From: CAKMZU01 sp965248335
GTDB lineage: Bacteria > Pseudomonadota > Gammaproteobacteria > Pseudomonadales > DT-91
Direction: 5' to 3'
Length of the DNA stretch: 64,000 bases
NCBI GenBank assembly: GCA_965248335.1
Contig: CBDFIY010000003.1
Span: 930,001 to 994,000 of the forward strand
Part shown: positions 54,983 through 64,000 of the stretch, piece after piece
How positions within the stretch are numbered: the stretch's first letter is position 1
How the letters are laid out: each line of letters opens with the position of its first letter
The notes under the pieces: generated by a model
Told to the model about the DNA's origin: nothing
Databases searched by the model: none
The model's input: only the letters and a program-made list of their open reading frames with translations
Made by a program: the position numbers and the translations under genes

Positions 54983-55747
54983 TTACGCCCCAGCTTGATG
55001 TAAAGATGCATCACTATGAGTAACAAATCCGTCTTCAGCAAGGCGGTAAAGCGACTGCCAGAGTTCTTCTGAAAGGGTGATCGGTTTGTATTGGTTGGTA
55101 GTGGTTTTGGGCTGTATTTTCTTCGTTTGTTTTTTTATTTCGTCAAATAGCAGCGGTTGATTTTTTTGGTGGCGAGCAATGAGCGTCTCCATATCCGGCT
55201 CTTTGTCGCAGATGAGTGTGATTGATTGATCTTTTTCCGCGTGACTGAGGGGCAGGTTGCTTTTTAATGCGTCAAAAAAGTGTAGGTGTTCGGAGCGATG
55301 ACTTTTCAGCGCGGCAGTTGTGCAAGGTGTCTTGCTCCCTTGGCTCCAAAGCGCGATGGTTGATATGTTGTGTTGTGCAAGTTTTTCTTGGGTGTGAAGA
55401 ATGAATTTCCGGTTGTGACAGTGTGTTATCGTGCATATTACACTGTCTGATGTTCGCATTTTTAATTGTAAGTTATCTGTTATGTATGACTCGATGGCGA
55501 GTAAGCTGTGGTATTTGCAGTCGAAATTTGTACGTTTGTATTTTTTGTCAGTGAACTGGATGGACGTTCGCAGCTTTTCTTTTTTTGTGTAGGGGAGTAG
55601 TTTTTCAAGCTCTTCGATGCCAGAGAAACCATTGTTTTCGAGCCATATGATTGCTTTGATGGGGTCATCAAAGTTGCCGTAACAAAAGTTTGATGACTGA
55701 AAGCTGTTTTTTAAAATCGCGTAAAGTTCGTTCTTCGATACAATCAT
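54983..55747 (-). CDS. DUF3726-like protein
   Basis: The 254-residue soluble protein begins MIVSKNELYAILKNSFQSSN, a pattern I associate with DUF3726 proteins, followed by AIIWLENNGFSGIEELEKLL. Such genes are found beside marine catabolic clusters. It is the second gene of a minus-strand pair, 20 bp after the 569-residue gene. The role is unknown; a link with the betaine/sarcosine genes further right is inferred from neighbourhood only. Confidence 0.6.
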   Translation of the reverse strand: MIVSKNELYAILKNSFQSSNFCYGNFDDPIKAIIWLENNGFSGIEELEKLLPYTKKEKLRTSIQFTDKKYKRTNFDCKYHSLLAIESYITDNLQLKMRTSDSVICTITHCHNRKFILHTQEKLAQHNISTIALWSQGSKTPCTTAALKSHRSEHLHFFDALKSNLPLSHAEKDQSITLICDKEPDMETLIARHQKNQPLLFDEIKKQTKKIQPKTTTNQYKPITLSEELWQSLYRLAEDGFVTHSDASLHQAGA

Positions 55748-55767
55748 AAGCGTCTCATTTCATGAAT

Positions 55768-57477
55768 TTATCTGTAGTTAGCAGCTGTAGGCATAAAGCA
55801 GTTGTAGGTATTGTCGGGCGTGCTTATCTCGTTGATGAGGGGGGCACCTTGGAAAATCGTATTCTGAACCCATAGGTGTGACTTTGGGTCAAACTTGTTA
55901 ACGCCTAAAAAAGCAAGCTTGCATCGTAAAAGGTGCATTGGTTTAAAGTTGTGAGCATTCACGTTTGCTTGAATATCACCATAAGTGCACTCCCCCATTG
56001 TTTGAATACGTTTAATAACGGTTTTAAAGTGCGGGTATTCGAGTGTAAGTGCGCCAACATTTTTTATTTGGGAGTCGCTACGCACTAACGTTTGTATTTT
56101 TTGATAACAGAGGTTTACGCCAAGCGCTACTGAGAGGGGTAAACTTTTTTGTTTGATTTCTTCTTCGTCGCGAGTGCCGAGTCTCGGTTCCATTTTTTGC
56201 TTAGAATAGTACCAGCAAGTGTGTTTGTTTTTTGCGTGGTTGAAATTGATTTTGATGGCCCACTGGTAGCGAGATTCAATGATGTCTTTAAGCGTTGCTA
56301 TCGACATTTCGGGGTTTAATGTGTGTCCCTCTTCGGTGGCGGCATGTTGGTCGAGGTGATCTATTTTTTCAGGATATATTTCAAAAAGCATGGAGATGAT
56401 CAATTCTTGTGCGTCAATGGATAAGTCAGTTTCGCTGTAAGAAAGTAAAGTATCTATATTGGTTTCATGCTGTAATTTTAGCTGGAGTTTGATCATATCC
56501 TTGATGATAATGCTATTGATGACCTTTTGTTCTTTATTGCTAATAATGATTTCTTCATGGTGGTTGATAACATCTTGGCTGACATTTTTTAATGCTGAAA
56601 TCTTTTGAGGGGTGAGATTGTTTTCATTTCTAATAATCGAGAGGCCGGTTTCTCGGGTGAGTATCCATTTGTTAATGAGTTGCGGGTGGTTGATTAAAAA
56701 GGGTGCCATACCAAGCCCTGTAGAGTTGCCAATGCCTAAATAGCGACGTGATGTGTTTTTTAGTGGCGTAAAATTTTCAGGGTTTTTATTGTAAGCAATA
56801 TGTTCGGCTTGGTAGAGGCTAAAATGCCGTATGATAAAGCAAGTGAGCATTTCGGCAGAAAAAGGCTGGTCGAAATCTGTGTAGTGTTGCTTTACGTGGC
56901 TCCAATCTGCCATGCCGAATTTTCCACTGCCATAAACAGCGCTAATGCGGTGGAGGTAGCCTACTTCAATAAGCTTTTCTGCGTCAGGCTGGTTTCCTTG
57001 GCTTAGTTTGTCTATGAGGTAATCGAAGCTCCTGCTGCTTCTATTTGCTCGTGAAAGTGATAGGCATCGACAGTCAAATCGACCTTTTTCTTGTCGGGGA
57101 ACGTTTTTGGTGAGGTGGTTTATATCCGTTTTCGAGATTTCTCCGTAAATGAGTGCTGTGGTGATATCCCATTGCGTGGCTATACATCGATCATTTCTTT
57201 CGTTGTCGGGGATGAAATTTGAAAATACGATGAAACTGTAGTGTTCTTTTGGTGTTTTTATTTCGTAAATGGTGTTCCCGAAGCCTTGTTTGTCGATGTT
57301 TATAGAGGTGAGTGTTATTTTCCACTTTTCCTTATACATTCGTCTCAGTAAGACTCTTGAGAAACTTAGTCTGCTTTGAAAGAGTGTGCCAAGCCTTTCT
57401 ATGTCCATTACCTGGTTGAAAGGCCTTAGCTTTTGTTTTTCTTCGTTTTCTGTTTTTTTTACTGCTGAATTTTTCAT
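55768..57477 (-). CDS. Conserved hypothetical protein, 569 aa
   Basis: Soluble, basic protein without membrane segments. Recognisable stretches include EHYSFIVFSNFIPDNERNDRC, YGSGKFGMADWSHV and YLGIGNSTGLGMAPFLINHP. The last resembles sequence in conserved hypotheticals that travel with DUF3726 proteins. No catalytic motif is certain. It is probably co-transcribed with the downstream DUF3726-like gene. Divided from the LysR gene by 108 bp. Confidence 0.6.
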   Translation of the reverse strand: MKNSAVKKTENEEKQKLRPFNQVMDIERLGTLFQSRLSFSRVLLRRMYKEKWKITLTSINIDKQGFGNTIYEIKTPKEHYSFIVFSNFIPDNERNDRCIATQWDITTALIYGEISKTDINHLTKNVPRQEKGRFDCRCLSLSRANRSSRSFDYLIDKLSQGNQPDAEKLIEVGYLHRISAVYGSGKFGMADWSHVKQHYTDFDQPFSAEMLTCFIIRHFSLYQAEHIAYNKNPENFTPLKNTSRRYLGIGNSTGLGMAPFLINHPQLINKWILTRETGLSIIRNENNLTPQKISALKNVSQDVINHHEEIIISNKEQKVINSIIIKDMIKLQLKLQHETNIDTLLSYSETDLSIDAQELIISMLFEIYPEKIDHLDQHAATEEGHTLNPEMSIATLKDIIESRYQWAIKINFNHAKNKHTCWYYSKQKMEPRLGTRDEEEIKQKSLPLSVALGVNLCYQKIQTLVRSDSQIKNVGALTLEYPHFKTVIKRIQTMGECTYGDIQANVNAHNFKPMHLLRCKLAFLGVNKFDPKSHLWVQNTIFQGAPLINEISTPDNTYNCFMPTAANYR

Positions 57478-57585
57478 GAGTCTATGCTTAATTCTAACGC
57501 TGTAAGTTTATTAAATATCACATAATTATAAGGTTAAATCTAATAAGAAAAATATATCAGTAAATATTTGAATTTATTTTTATTT

Positions 57586-58494
57586 TCATTTTATGTTATT
57601 TTTTATTATTTCAATAAATCTTTGGGTTTTTTCTTTCTTTTCCGTGGTGGCTGGTTTTACGATCGAAATGGTTCGAATTATTTGCGGTTTTGTTAGAGGG
57701 ATAAATATGAGCGACTTTATGTCTTTAGGTACCGCAGAAAGAGGCAGTGTCGTGATGCCGTAACCTGATTCGAGCATGGATATTAGTGAACTTGTGTTAA
57801 AGAGGCTTATGCTTGATGCATTGATGAGCGGTTTTGCCTCTGTATTAAGTAGTAACCCGGTTGTATCATTTTTTATGTAGTTGAAAGGGGTTAGATCTTT
57901 CCATGATAGGGATTTATTCTTTGATAGTGGGTGGTTTTTATGGCAGATGACGCCAATTTCATCCTTGTATAAAGGGATCCATATTTTGGTTTCATCACTG
58001 ATATCCTGGGTTGTTTGTGCAATCCCAATGTCGATTTCCTTGTCGTCCAGCATTTTGACGATAAGGTGGGAGTTGTAATCGTAGACATTGACTGTTGTGT
58101 CCTTGTTTTCGGCAATAAATCTTTTTAGTGTTTGGGGTAGTAGTGTTTGGCTGACTGAAGGGATGGATGCGATGGTGAATGTTTCTTTTTCTTTTTCATT
58201 TTTTTTTGAATGCTTAGTTCGTTCTATATCTCTGGTTATGTTGTCGTGGTACGCTAATATTCTTTTTGCTTTAGGGAGGAGGTATTTTCCTGCCTCTGTT
58301 AGTTTAATGCTATTTTTACATGAAGATTTGTTCCTTATAAATAGGTCATCGTCTATTTTCTTTTCCAGCTCCATTATTGATAGAGATATCGCCGGCTGTG
58401 ATCTGCACGCTTTTTTAGATGCAGTATGAAAACTCTTGAGTTCTGCAACTAAAACAAAGTGTCTCAGTTGCGTTATTTTCAGTTCTGTAGGCAT
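57586..58494 (-). CDS. LysR-family transcriptional regulator
   Basis: The 302-residue protein has the N-terminal winged HTH (LRHFVLVAELKSFHTASKKACRSQPAISLSIMELEKKI) and a periplasmic-binding-protein-like effector domain (FTIASIPSVSQTLLPQTLKRF, IGIAQTTQDISDETKIWIPL). It is divergent from the aldehyde dehydrogenase operon with 184 bp between them, so it likely controls that operon and itself. The inducer is unknown; a betaine or sarcosine-type intermediate would fit. Confidence 0.9.
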   Translation of the reverse strand: MPTELKITQLRHFVLVAELKSFHTASKKACRSQPAISLSIMELEKKIDDDLFIRNKSSCKNSIKLTEAGKYLLPKAKRILAYHDNITRDIERTKHSKKNEKEKETFTIASIPSVSQTLLPQTLKRFIAENKDTTVNVYDYNSHLIVKMLDDKEIDIGIAQTTQDISDETKIWIPLYKDEIGVICHKNHPLSKNKSLSWKDLTPFNYIKNDTTGLLLNTEAKPLINASSISLFNTSSLISMLESGYGITTLPLSAVPKDIKSLIFIPLTKPQIIRTISIVKPATTEKKEKTQRFIEIIKNNIK

Positions 58495-58513
58495 TTTTTT
58501 TCAACATAATAAA

Positions 58514-58528
58514 GTAAGTATTCCTTAC
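58514..58528. promoter_or_regulatory. Candidate LysR binding site
   Basis: GTAAG-TATTC-CTTAC is a perfect 5-bp inverted repeat with 5-bp spacer, close to the LysR T-N11-A layout. It lies 20 bp upstream of the regulator start and 150 bp before the operon. Confidence 0.5.
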
Positions 58529-58678
58529 GGAGTTTTTTTTATTAGATATAAATAATTTTGTATGGTTCATTATTAGTTTATTTTGTTGTTTATCTTGTTT
58601 TGATAAGAAATACTAATTTTATTTTTTGGGTGTTGTTCTTTACTATTTGGTTAAGGTTTAAAAATCTAACTGGGAATT

Positions 58679-60118
58679 ATGAGAATGCATTTCAGTAATT
58701 ATATTAATGGGCAATGGCGCGAATCAACGTCGACTATTACGAACACAAGCCCATCCGATTTGTCAGATGTTATTGGCAAATTTTCACAAGCTACAAAAAA
58801 GGATGTTTCTGATGCTATTGTAGCGGCCAGAAAAGCTTTTGCCGAGTGGTCAAAATCAGGGCTAGAGCAACGCTATAGCATTCTCATGGCCATTGGCGAC
58901 GCATTAGTCTCAAGAAAAGACGAGCTGGGGAAATTATTGAGTCGAGAAGAGGGAAAAACCCTTGCTGAAGGGAAAGGAGAGGTTTACCGATCTGGCCAGT
59001 TTTTTCACTATTATGCGGCTGAAGTCCTGCGTCAAATGGGCGATTTTACCGATTCAGTACGCCCAAATGTTGAGGTTTTTACGAAAAGAGAGCCAGTAGG
59101 GGTTGTTGGTGTCATTACGCCTTGGAATTTCCCTATGGCAACCGCTGCGTGGAAAATCGCACCCGCATTAGCATACGGCAATACCATTGTGTTTAAACCC
59201 GCTAATGATGTACCAGCGAGTGCTTGTGCGCTTGCGGGAATTATTGCAGAGCAAGGTTTGCCAGCAGGTACGTTTAATTTAATCATGGGCTCTGGTTCTG
59301 TTGTTGGGGATGCGTTAACGCATTCGCCTGATATAGACGCGCTGACGTTTACGGGGTCTTGTGAAGTCGGTAAAAAAGTTGCCGTGGCGACGGCACAAAA
59401 CTTGGTTAAGTGTCAGTTGGAAATGGGCAGCAAAAATGCACTTGTCGTACTCGATGATGCCGATTTAGATTTGGCTGTAGAGTGCGCAGTTGCAGGTGCA
59501 TTCTTTGGAACGGGGCAGAAGTGTACAGCATCAAGCCGCTTAGTTGTTACAGAAGGGGTTCATGACCAGTTTGTTGCTAAAATGGTTAAACGTATGGAAG
59601 CGCTTGTGGTGGGTGATCCACTTGCCGAGGGTGTTCACATTGGTGCAGTAGCGAATGCTAAGCAGATGGAATCGAATAAAAAGTGGGTAGAAAAAGGCTT
59701 GGAAGATGGCGCAGAGATCGTGTCTGGTGGCAATGTGTTAGCACATCAAAAAGACGGTTTTTACTTTGAGCCGACACTCTTTATTGGCACACATAATAAA
59801 ATGGCGATAAATAGGGAGGAAATTTTTGCACCTCTAGCTTGTGTCATTAAGGTAGGCGATTACGAAGAGGCGTTGGCAGTTGTTAATGATACCGATTATG
59901 GTTTGACTTCGGGTATTTGTACGACATCGCTTGAACGTGCCAGTGACTTCCGGAATCGTGCTAATACAGGCTGCGTAATGATCAATCTTCCAACGGCGGG
60001 TACGGACTATCATGTACCTTTTGGTGGAAGAAAGGGCTCGAGTTTTGGGTCAAGAGAGCAAGGTACTTACGCTAAAGAATTCTATACCTCTGTAAAAACA
60101 GTTTATAAACAAGCGTAA
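58679..60118 (+). CDS. NAD(P)+-dependent aldehyde dehydrogenase
   Basis: The 479-residue ALDH has GVITPWNFP (cofactor fold), FTGSCEVGKKV, LEMGSKN (general-base Glu; the usual GG is GS here), and the catalytic Cys in FGTGQKCTASSR (about residue 280). The end GTDYHVPFGGRKGSSFGSREQG resembles semialdehyde dehydrogenases such as 2,5-dioxovalerate or succinate-semialdehyde types. The substrate is not certain. First gene of the operon divergent from lysR, 19 bp before the dipeptidase. ATG 58679 or 58685 may start it. Confidence 0.88.
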   Translation: MRMHFSNYINGQWRESTSTITNTSPSDLSDVIGKFSQATKKDVSDAIVAARKAFAEWSKSGLEQRYSILMAIGDALVSRKDELGKLLSREEGKTLAEGKGEVYRSGQFFHYYAAEVLRQMGDFTDSVRPNVEVFTKREPVGVVGVITPWNFPMATAAWKIAPALAYGNTIVFKPANDVPASACALAGIIAEQGLPAGTFNLIMGSGSVVGDALTHSPDIDALTFTGSCEVGKKVAVATAQNLVKCQLEMGSKNALVVLDDADLDLAVECAVAGAFFGTGQKCTASSRLVVTEGVHDQFVAKMVKRMEALVVGDPLAEGVHIGAVANAKQMESNKKWVEKGLEDGAEIVSGGNVLAHQKDGFYFEPTLFIGTHNKMAINREEIFAPLACVIKVGDYEEALAVVNDTDYGLTSGICTTSLERASDFRNRANTGCVMINLPTAGTDYHVPFGGRKGSSFGSREQGTYAKEFYTSVKTVYKQA

Positions 60119-60137
60119 AGCTGGTTAGGAGGTTTAG

Positions 60138-61172
60138 ATGATTATAGATGGGTTACAGTATTCAAACTGGAGTCGGGAGGTTTTTGAGCAACTTAAATCT
60201 GGAGGAGTGACAGCAATTCATGCGACTTGTGTTTTCCACGAACAGATACGAGAAGCTCTCTTGGTTCTTGAGAAATGGAACCGATTATTTGCTAGGCATA
60301 GCGATTTAATCATGCCTGTCTATTCATCAAAAGATATTGAGCATGCCCATAAGCAAGGTCGTGTAGGCATTTTGTTAGGTGCTCAGAATTGCTCTTGTAT
60401 TGAAGATGATATTGACATGGTACAGATCATGCGGGACCTGCATATCTCCATCATGCAGTTAAGCTATAACAATCAAAGCCTGCTGGCTTGTGGTTGTTAT
60501 GAGGCTGTAGATAGCGGCGTTACCCGCTTCGGTAAACAAGTGATCAAGGAAATGAATCGCTTGGGTATGATTGTTGATATGAGTCATAGTGGTGAAAAAA
60601 GTACTTTTGATGCGATCGAATATTCTGAGCGCCCCATCGTTATTTCGCATGCTAATCCGCTCAGCTTTCATCTGGCCAAACGGAATAAGTCCAATGATTT
60701 ATTGAAGGCGTTAGCTGAATCAGGTGGTCTATTGGGGTTGAGTCTTTACCCTTTTCACCTAAAAGATGGATCTGACTGTTCATTAGAAAGTTTCTGTCAG
60801 ATGGCAGCAGATACAGCAGAATTAATGGGGGTGGAGCACATAGGGTTAGGAACAGACCTTTGTCAAAACCAGCCTCAATCGATTTTAGATTGGATGCGAG
60901 ATGGACGCTGGACAAAAGAGCGCGATTATGGCGAAGGCTCTAAAGCAAATGCTACCTGGCCAAAAGCGCTTAGCTGGTTTAAAGATGGCCGCGACTTTAA
61001 AAAAATTGAAGCAGGTCTTTCGAAAGTTGGTTTTAGCTCGACAGATATTAACAAGATTATGGGCAAAAATTGGTTAAATTTTTTAGAAGGAGGTTTATCA
61101 GAAATGATTGATAAAAATGATGACTATTTTTCTCAAAATATAAGGTTTTCTAATGGAAAATTCAGAAGTTAA
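60138..61172 (+). CDS. M19 membrane-dipeptidase family protein
   Basis: The 344-residue protein has the renal-dipeptidase TIM-barrel pattern: VGILLGAQNCSCIED, LGMIVDMSHSGEKSTFDAI, PIVISHANPLSFH and HIGLGTDL, with the zinc His residues in DMSH and SHAN. The usual N-terminal DGHxD motif is changed (IIDGLQYSNW), so metal binding may differ. M19 homologues occur in Pseudomonas glycine-betaine gene clusters. Strong AGGAGG ribosome-binding site. It overlaps the transporter gene by 20 bp. Confidence 0.88.
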   Translation: MIIDGLQYSNWSREVFEQLKSGGVTAIHATCVFHEQIREALLVLEKWNRLFARHSDLIMPVYSSKDIEHAHKQGRVGILLGAQNCSCIEDDIDMVQIMRDLHISIMQLSYNNQSLLACGCYEAVDSGVTRFGKQVIKEMNRLGMIVDMSHSGEKSTFDAIEYSERPIVISHANPLSFHLAKRNKSNDLLKALAESGGLLGLSLYPFHLKDGSDCSLESFCQMAADTAELMGVEHIGLGTDLCQNQPQSILDWMRDGRWTKERDYGEGSKANATWPKALSWFKDGRDFKKIEAGLSKVGFSSTDINKIMGKNWLNFLEGGLSEMIDKNDDYFSQNIRFSNGKFRS

Positions 61173-62745
61173 TACCCCTGTCGCCAGAACAAGTAGCCAG
61201 TTTTTTAGACATGTAGATCTTCCTGTATTTTTTCTAAGTGGAGGGATCTCCTGTGCTTTTGTTTTTTTTGCGCTTTATGACTTACCTCTGCTTACCCGCT
61301 GGGTTGATGCAAGCTTTCAAGTTGCGGTTACTTATTTTGGTGCATTCTGGCAGTTTTTGATGTTGTTGACATTTTTGATTGCGCTTGTTATGGCCTTTAT
61401 GCCAACAGGAAAAGTAAAGCTAGGGGGTATATCGACACCAAGCATTTCTACCTTTAATTGGGCGTCGATGATTATGTGTACCTTACTTGCCGGTGGTGGG
61501 GTATTTTGGGCTGCAGCAGAACCTATTGCACATTTTATGGCGCAACCGCCTATTTTTTCTCAACCTAATACGACGACACCAGAGATGCTTGCATTCAATG
61601 CGCTGGCGCAGAGCTACCTGCATTGGGGATTTCTTGCGTGGTCGATTGTGGGCAGTTTAACGAGCATTATTTTCATGTACTTGCATTACCATGAAGGTTT
61701 GCCATTAAAACCACGTATTTTGCTCTACCCTATTTTTGGCAAAAAAATACTCACGAATAGCCTGGGAACCCTTGTTGATGCAAGTTGTATTTTAGCGGTT
61801 TTGGCAGGTACTGTAGGGCCTATTGGGTTCTTAGGGTTGCAAGTAGGCCAAGGGTTAGAGCTATTATTTGGTGTCATCAATAACTACAAAACACAAATGG
61901 TTATTTTGATGTTGTTGGTGGTTATTTATACGTTGTCATGTTCTGCTGGTATTCAAAAAGGGATTCAGCGATTAAGCCAAATCAATGTTTTATTGGCGAT
62001 AGGACTGATGGCTTTCATTATTTTTTTTGGCCCTACAGCATTTATCTTTGATGGCTATCTGCATAGCTTCGGTTTACATGTTAACCAGTTTATACCTATG
62101 GCGACTTTTCGTGGCGATAAAGAGTGGCTTACGTGGTGGACGGTGTTTTTCTGGGGGTGGTTTATAGGTTATGGGCCACTGATGGCTATGTTTATCACGC
62201 GGATTTCTAAGGGGCGCAGTATTCGAGAAATTATTGTCTTATTGAGCCTTATTGCACCCGTTATTACCTGCTTTTGGTTCACGATTCTGGGCGGAACAGG
62301 GTTGGGGATAGAGCTCGAGTCACCCGGTGCAATCACGAAAGCGTTTGAATCATTCGATCTGCCTTCTGGATTATTAGCAATAACGAGTCACTTGCCATTC
62401 AGCACGTTGATGACTTGCTTGTTTCTTATTTTAACAACGATCTTTGTTGCCACAACAGGTGATTCCATGACGCTTGCAATCTCAATGGCAACAACGGGCG
62501 ATGATAAACCTAATGCAGGTATTCGCGTATTTTGGGGGGTGATGATGGGTATCATGGCAGCTGTTTTAATTTCTATGGGAGATGGAGGTATAAAAGCATT
62601 GCAATCAGTGATTGTGATTACGGCGATGCCTGTATCCTTGGTTCTTCTTCCCTCCTTATGGATTGCACCGAAAATCGCAATGAAGCTTTCACGTAAGTCT
62701 GTGCATCAGGCGCACGGTTTAGCGGATGTAGAAAATACAGCTTAA
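61153..62745 (+). CDS. BCCT-family betaine/choline/carnitine transporter
   Basis: The 530-residue membrane protein has about 12 transmembrane helices. BCCT landmarks are visible: GVFWAAAEPIAHF in TM3-4, the QSYLHWGFLAWSIVGS segment and the Trp-rich TM8 segment WWTVFFWGWFIGYGPLMAMFITRISKGRSIREII. BCCT carriers import glycine betaine, carnitine or choline with Na+ or H+. It overlaps the dipeptidase gene, so it belongs to the same operon and probably supplies the substrate for the demethylation genes downstream. Confidence 0.92.
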   Translation: MENSEVNTPVARTSSQFFRHVDLPVFFLSGGISCAFVFFALYDLPLLTRWVDASFQVAVTYFGAFWQFLMLLTFLIALVMAFMPTGKVKLGGISTPSISTFNWASMIMCTLLAGGGVFWAAAEPIAHFMAQPPIFSQPNTTTPEMLAFNALAQSYLHWGFLAWSIVGSLTSIIFMYLHYHEGLPLKPRILLYPIFGKKILTNSLGTLVDASCILAVLAGTVGPIGFLGLQVGQGLELLFGVINNYKTQMVILMLLVVIYTLSCSAGIQKGIQRLSQINVLLAIGLMAFIIFFGPTAFIFDGYLHSFGLHVNQFIPMATFRGDKEWLTWWTVFFWGWFIGYGPLMAMFITRISKGRSIREIIVLLSLIAPVITCFWFTILGGTGLGIELESPGAITKAFESFDLPSGLLAITSHLPFSTLMTCLFLILTTIFVATTGDSMTLAISMATTGDDKPNAGIRVFWGVMMGIMAAVLISMGDGGIKALQSVIVITAMPVSLVLLPSLWIAPKIAMKLSRKSVHQAHGLADVENTA

Positions 62746-62783
62746 TTTTATAGATATTCAACAATATGTAATATGTTAAACCG

Positions 62784-63662
62784 GTGATGAAGAGTATGCG
62801 AAAGAAAGATCAATCCGAAATGATCGTGAAGGCCAGTTGCCCATCAAGAAGTGGTATTGTCTCAGGGATGACGGAATTTATGTCTGAACATGGGTGTTAT
62901 ATTAGTGAATTATCACATTTTGATGATGCTGTGCGTGGACGCCTTTATATGCGTTGTCGGTTTTTTTCTGAAAACGGCACGCATGACCTTGATGGGTTAA
63001 AAGATAATTTTCCAAAGGTGGCGAATAACTTTGATATGGATTGGATGATAGCTTCAATGGATACACCGATCCGCACGGTAATTATGGTGAGTAAATATGA
63101 TCACTGCCTAGATAATCTTTTATACAGGTTGCGTAAAGGTGAGATTAATATTGAGATTACTGCTGTCGTGTCGAACCATTTAACCTTACGGCCTATGGTT
63201 GAGCGGGAAGGGATTCGTTTCATTTATCTGCCCATCACGAAGGAGAATAAAGCAGAGAAAGAGCAAGAATTGATGCATATTTATGAATCTACCGGTTCAG
63301 ACCTTATTATTCTTGCACGGTATATGCAAATTTTATCGGATGAGTTTTGTTCAAAGCTTCCAGGTAAAATTATTAACATACATCATTCGTTTTTGCCGGG
63401 CTTCAAAGGCGCTAAACCTTATCACCAAGCGTATGAGCGCGGTGTTAAATTGATTGGGGCAACGGCACATTATGTGACGGCAGATTTGGATGAAGGGCCT
63501 ATTATCTCGCAATCTATTCAGTCAGTCGACCATACTTATTCTCCGGAGTTATTTGCTGCAGTGGGGCGCGATAGTGAAACGCAATCTTTAGCTGAAGCTG
63601 TAAAAATGCATGCTGAGCATCGCGTTTTTCTCGATGATAATAAAACCGTTGTCTTTAAATAA
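62784..63662 (+). CDS. purU: Formyltetrahydrofolate deformylase
   Basis: The 292-residue protein (GTG 62784; ATG 62787 also possible) has an N-terminal ACT domain (ASCPSRSGIVSGMTEFMSEHG) and a C-terminal formyltransferase fold. The fold shows NIHHSFLPGFKGAKPYHQAY and GATAHYVTADLDEGPII, carrying the catalytic His and Asp. It hydrolyses 10-formyl-THF to THF and formate. In sarcosine/betaine clusters a purU copy recycles folate loaded by sarcosine oxidase. It follows the transporter by 38 bp and precedes soxB. Confidence 0.93.
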   Translation: MMKSMRKKDQSEMIVKASCPSRSGIVSGMTEFMSEHGCYISELSHFDDAVRGRLYMRCRFFSENGTHDLDGLKDNFPKVANNFDMDWMIASMDTPIRTVIMVSKYDHCLDNLLYRLRKGEINIEITAVVSNHLTLRPMVEREGIRFIYLPITKENKAEKEQELMHIYESTGSDLIILARYMQILSDEFCSKLPGKIINIHHSFLPGFKGAKPYHQAYERGVKLIGATAHYVTADLDEGPIISQSIQSVDHTYSPELFAAVGRDSETQSLAEAVKMHAEHRVFLDDNKTVVFK

Positions 63663-63718
63663 GAGGCAGGAACTATTGGATTTTAATGCGTAAAAATCCG
63701 AATAAAGGAGAGTAATCC

Positions 63719-64000
63719 GTGCCATTGAGTTTATTGAAATACGGTTTGAAGAAGGATTACCCTTTTGATAAAGAGGTTGATCTTCCCGTACCGAGCAAAC
63801 TAAAGCCTCGCTACGATGTTGTTATTATAGGCGGTGGTGGGCATGGTGCTGCCATTGCTTATTATCTCGCTAAATATCATGGTGTGAAGAATGTTGCCAT
63901 CCTTGAGAAATCTTATCTCGGTGGCGGAAATACAGCACGTAATACGGCTGTTATTCGATCGAACTACCTGACACCCGAAGGCGTAAAGTTTTATGTTGAA
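63719..64000 (+). CDS. soxB: Sarcosine oxidase beta subunit (5' part; cut by window edge)
   Basis: From GTG 63719 (AAGGAG 8 bp upstream) 94 codons are visible. They show the basic N-terminus (LLKYGLKKDYPFDKEVDLP), the FAD-binding VVIIGGGGHGAAIAYYLAKYHG and the GGGNTARNTAVIRSNYL stretch typical of heterotetrameric sarcosine oxidase SoxB. The enzyme demethylates sarcosine to glycine, passing the methyl carbon to THF. soxD, soxA and soxG are expected just past the window edge. Confidence 0.92.
   Translation, partial: MPLSLLKYGLKKDYPFDKEVDLPVPSKLKPRYDVVIIGGGGHGAAIAYYLAKYHGVKNVAILEKSYLGGGNTARNTAVIRSNYLTPEGVKFYVE

Overview
The window comes from a low-GC gammaproteobacterium. The block ssrA-smpB-ratA-rnfH-bamE-fur (52.2-54.9 kb) is a classic gammaproteobacterial arrangement, and the catabolic genes at the right end resemble those of marine and plant-associated members. 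A marine Oceanospirillales-like lineage is my best guess, but this is inference only.

Left part (1-20.8 kb): an unidentified truncated gene; a broken M60/ImpA-type zinc metalloprotease lipoprotein; and a Fur-box-preceded iron operon (DUF4856 lipoprotein, imelysin-like lipoprotein, TonB-dependent receptor, membrane fatty-acid hydroxylase/sterol desaturase). An RCC1-repeat lipoprotein follows. This stretch is heavily hit by mobile DNA. There are two 1319-bp copies of one ISAzo13-like element, and the second sits in an IS630 remnant and itself contains an IS1595 element. A different ISAzo13-like element interrupts a decayed minus-strand gene. Copies of a 128-bp palindromic MITE-like repeat are scattered through the region.

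Middle (20.8-30.1 kb): three large genes in one direction, a SNF2 helicase, a 787-aa 2OG-Fe(II) oxygenase-domain protein and a RecD2-type helicase with an enlarged insert.

Island (about 30.1-52.2 kb): hipBA lies between two 196-bp direct repeats. Next come a DUF2924/serine-recombinase/HTH operon, an HNH nuclease, an XRE-ImmA pair, and a divergent two-gene module that I do not recognise. A phage-like early block follows (AlpA-like HTH, unknown, RecA-like ATPase, truncated gene). Then comes an array of small orphan genes (42.1-47.8 kb), several preceded by a recurring non-coding leader: an ATTGC..GCAAT hairpin, GTTAAGTG, GTGGCGGA, and a TACGTT box just before the ribosome-binding site. A hicAB pair closes this array. 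Its right side is overrun by an ISAs1-type transposase with an N-terminal DUF4338 (DruA-like) domain, split by an IS50/Tn5-like element with a perfect 9-bp target duplication. A truncated P4-type tyrosine integrase abuts the 3' end of ssrA, which marks ssrA as the likely integration site.

Right part (52.2-64 kb): after fur come two minus-strand genes (DUF3726-like and unknown) and a LysR regulator. Divergent from LysR is an operon of aldehyde dehydrogenase, M19 dipeptidase, BCCT transporter, formyl-THF deformylase (purU) and the start of a sarcosine oxidase beta subunit. Together these suggest uptake and demethylation of glycine betaine or a related methylamine, with purU recycling the formyl-THF made from the released one-carbon units.

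The most unusual items are the leader-plus-orphan cassette array, the unrecognised two-gene module beside XRE/ImmA/HNH, and A7/A8 slippery runs that join split transposase frames in four elements of three types.
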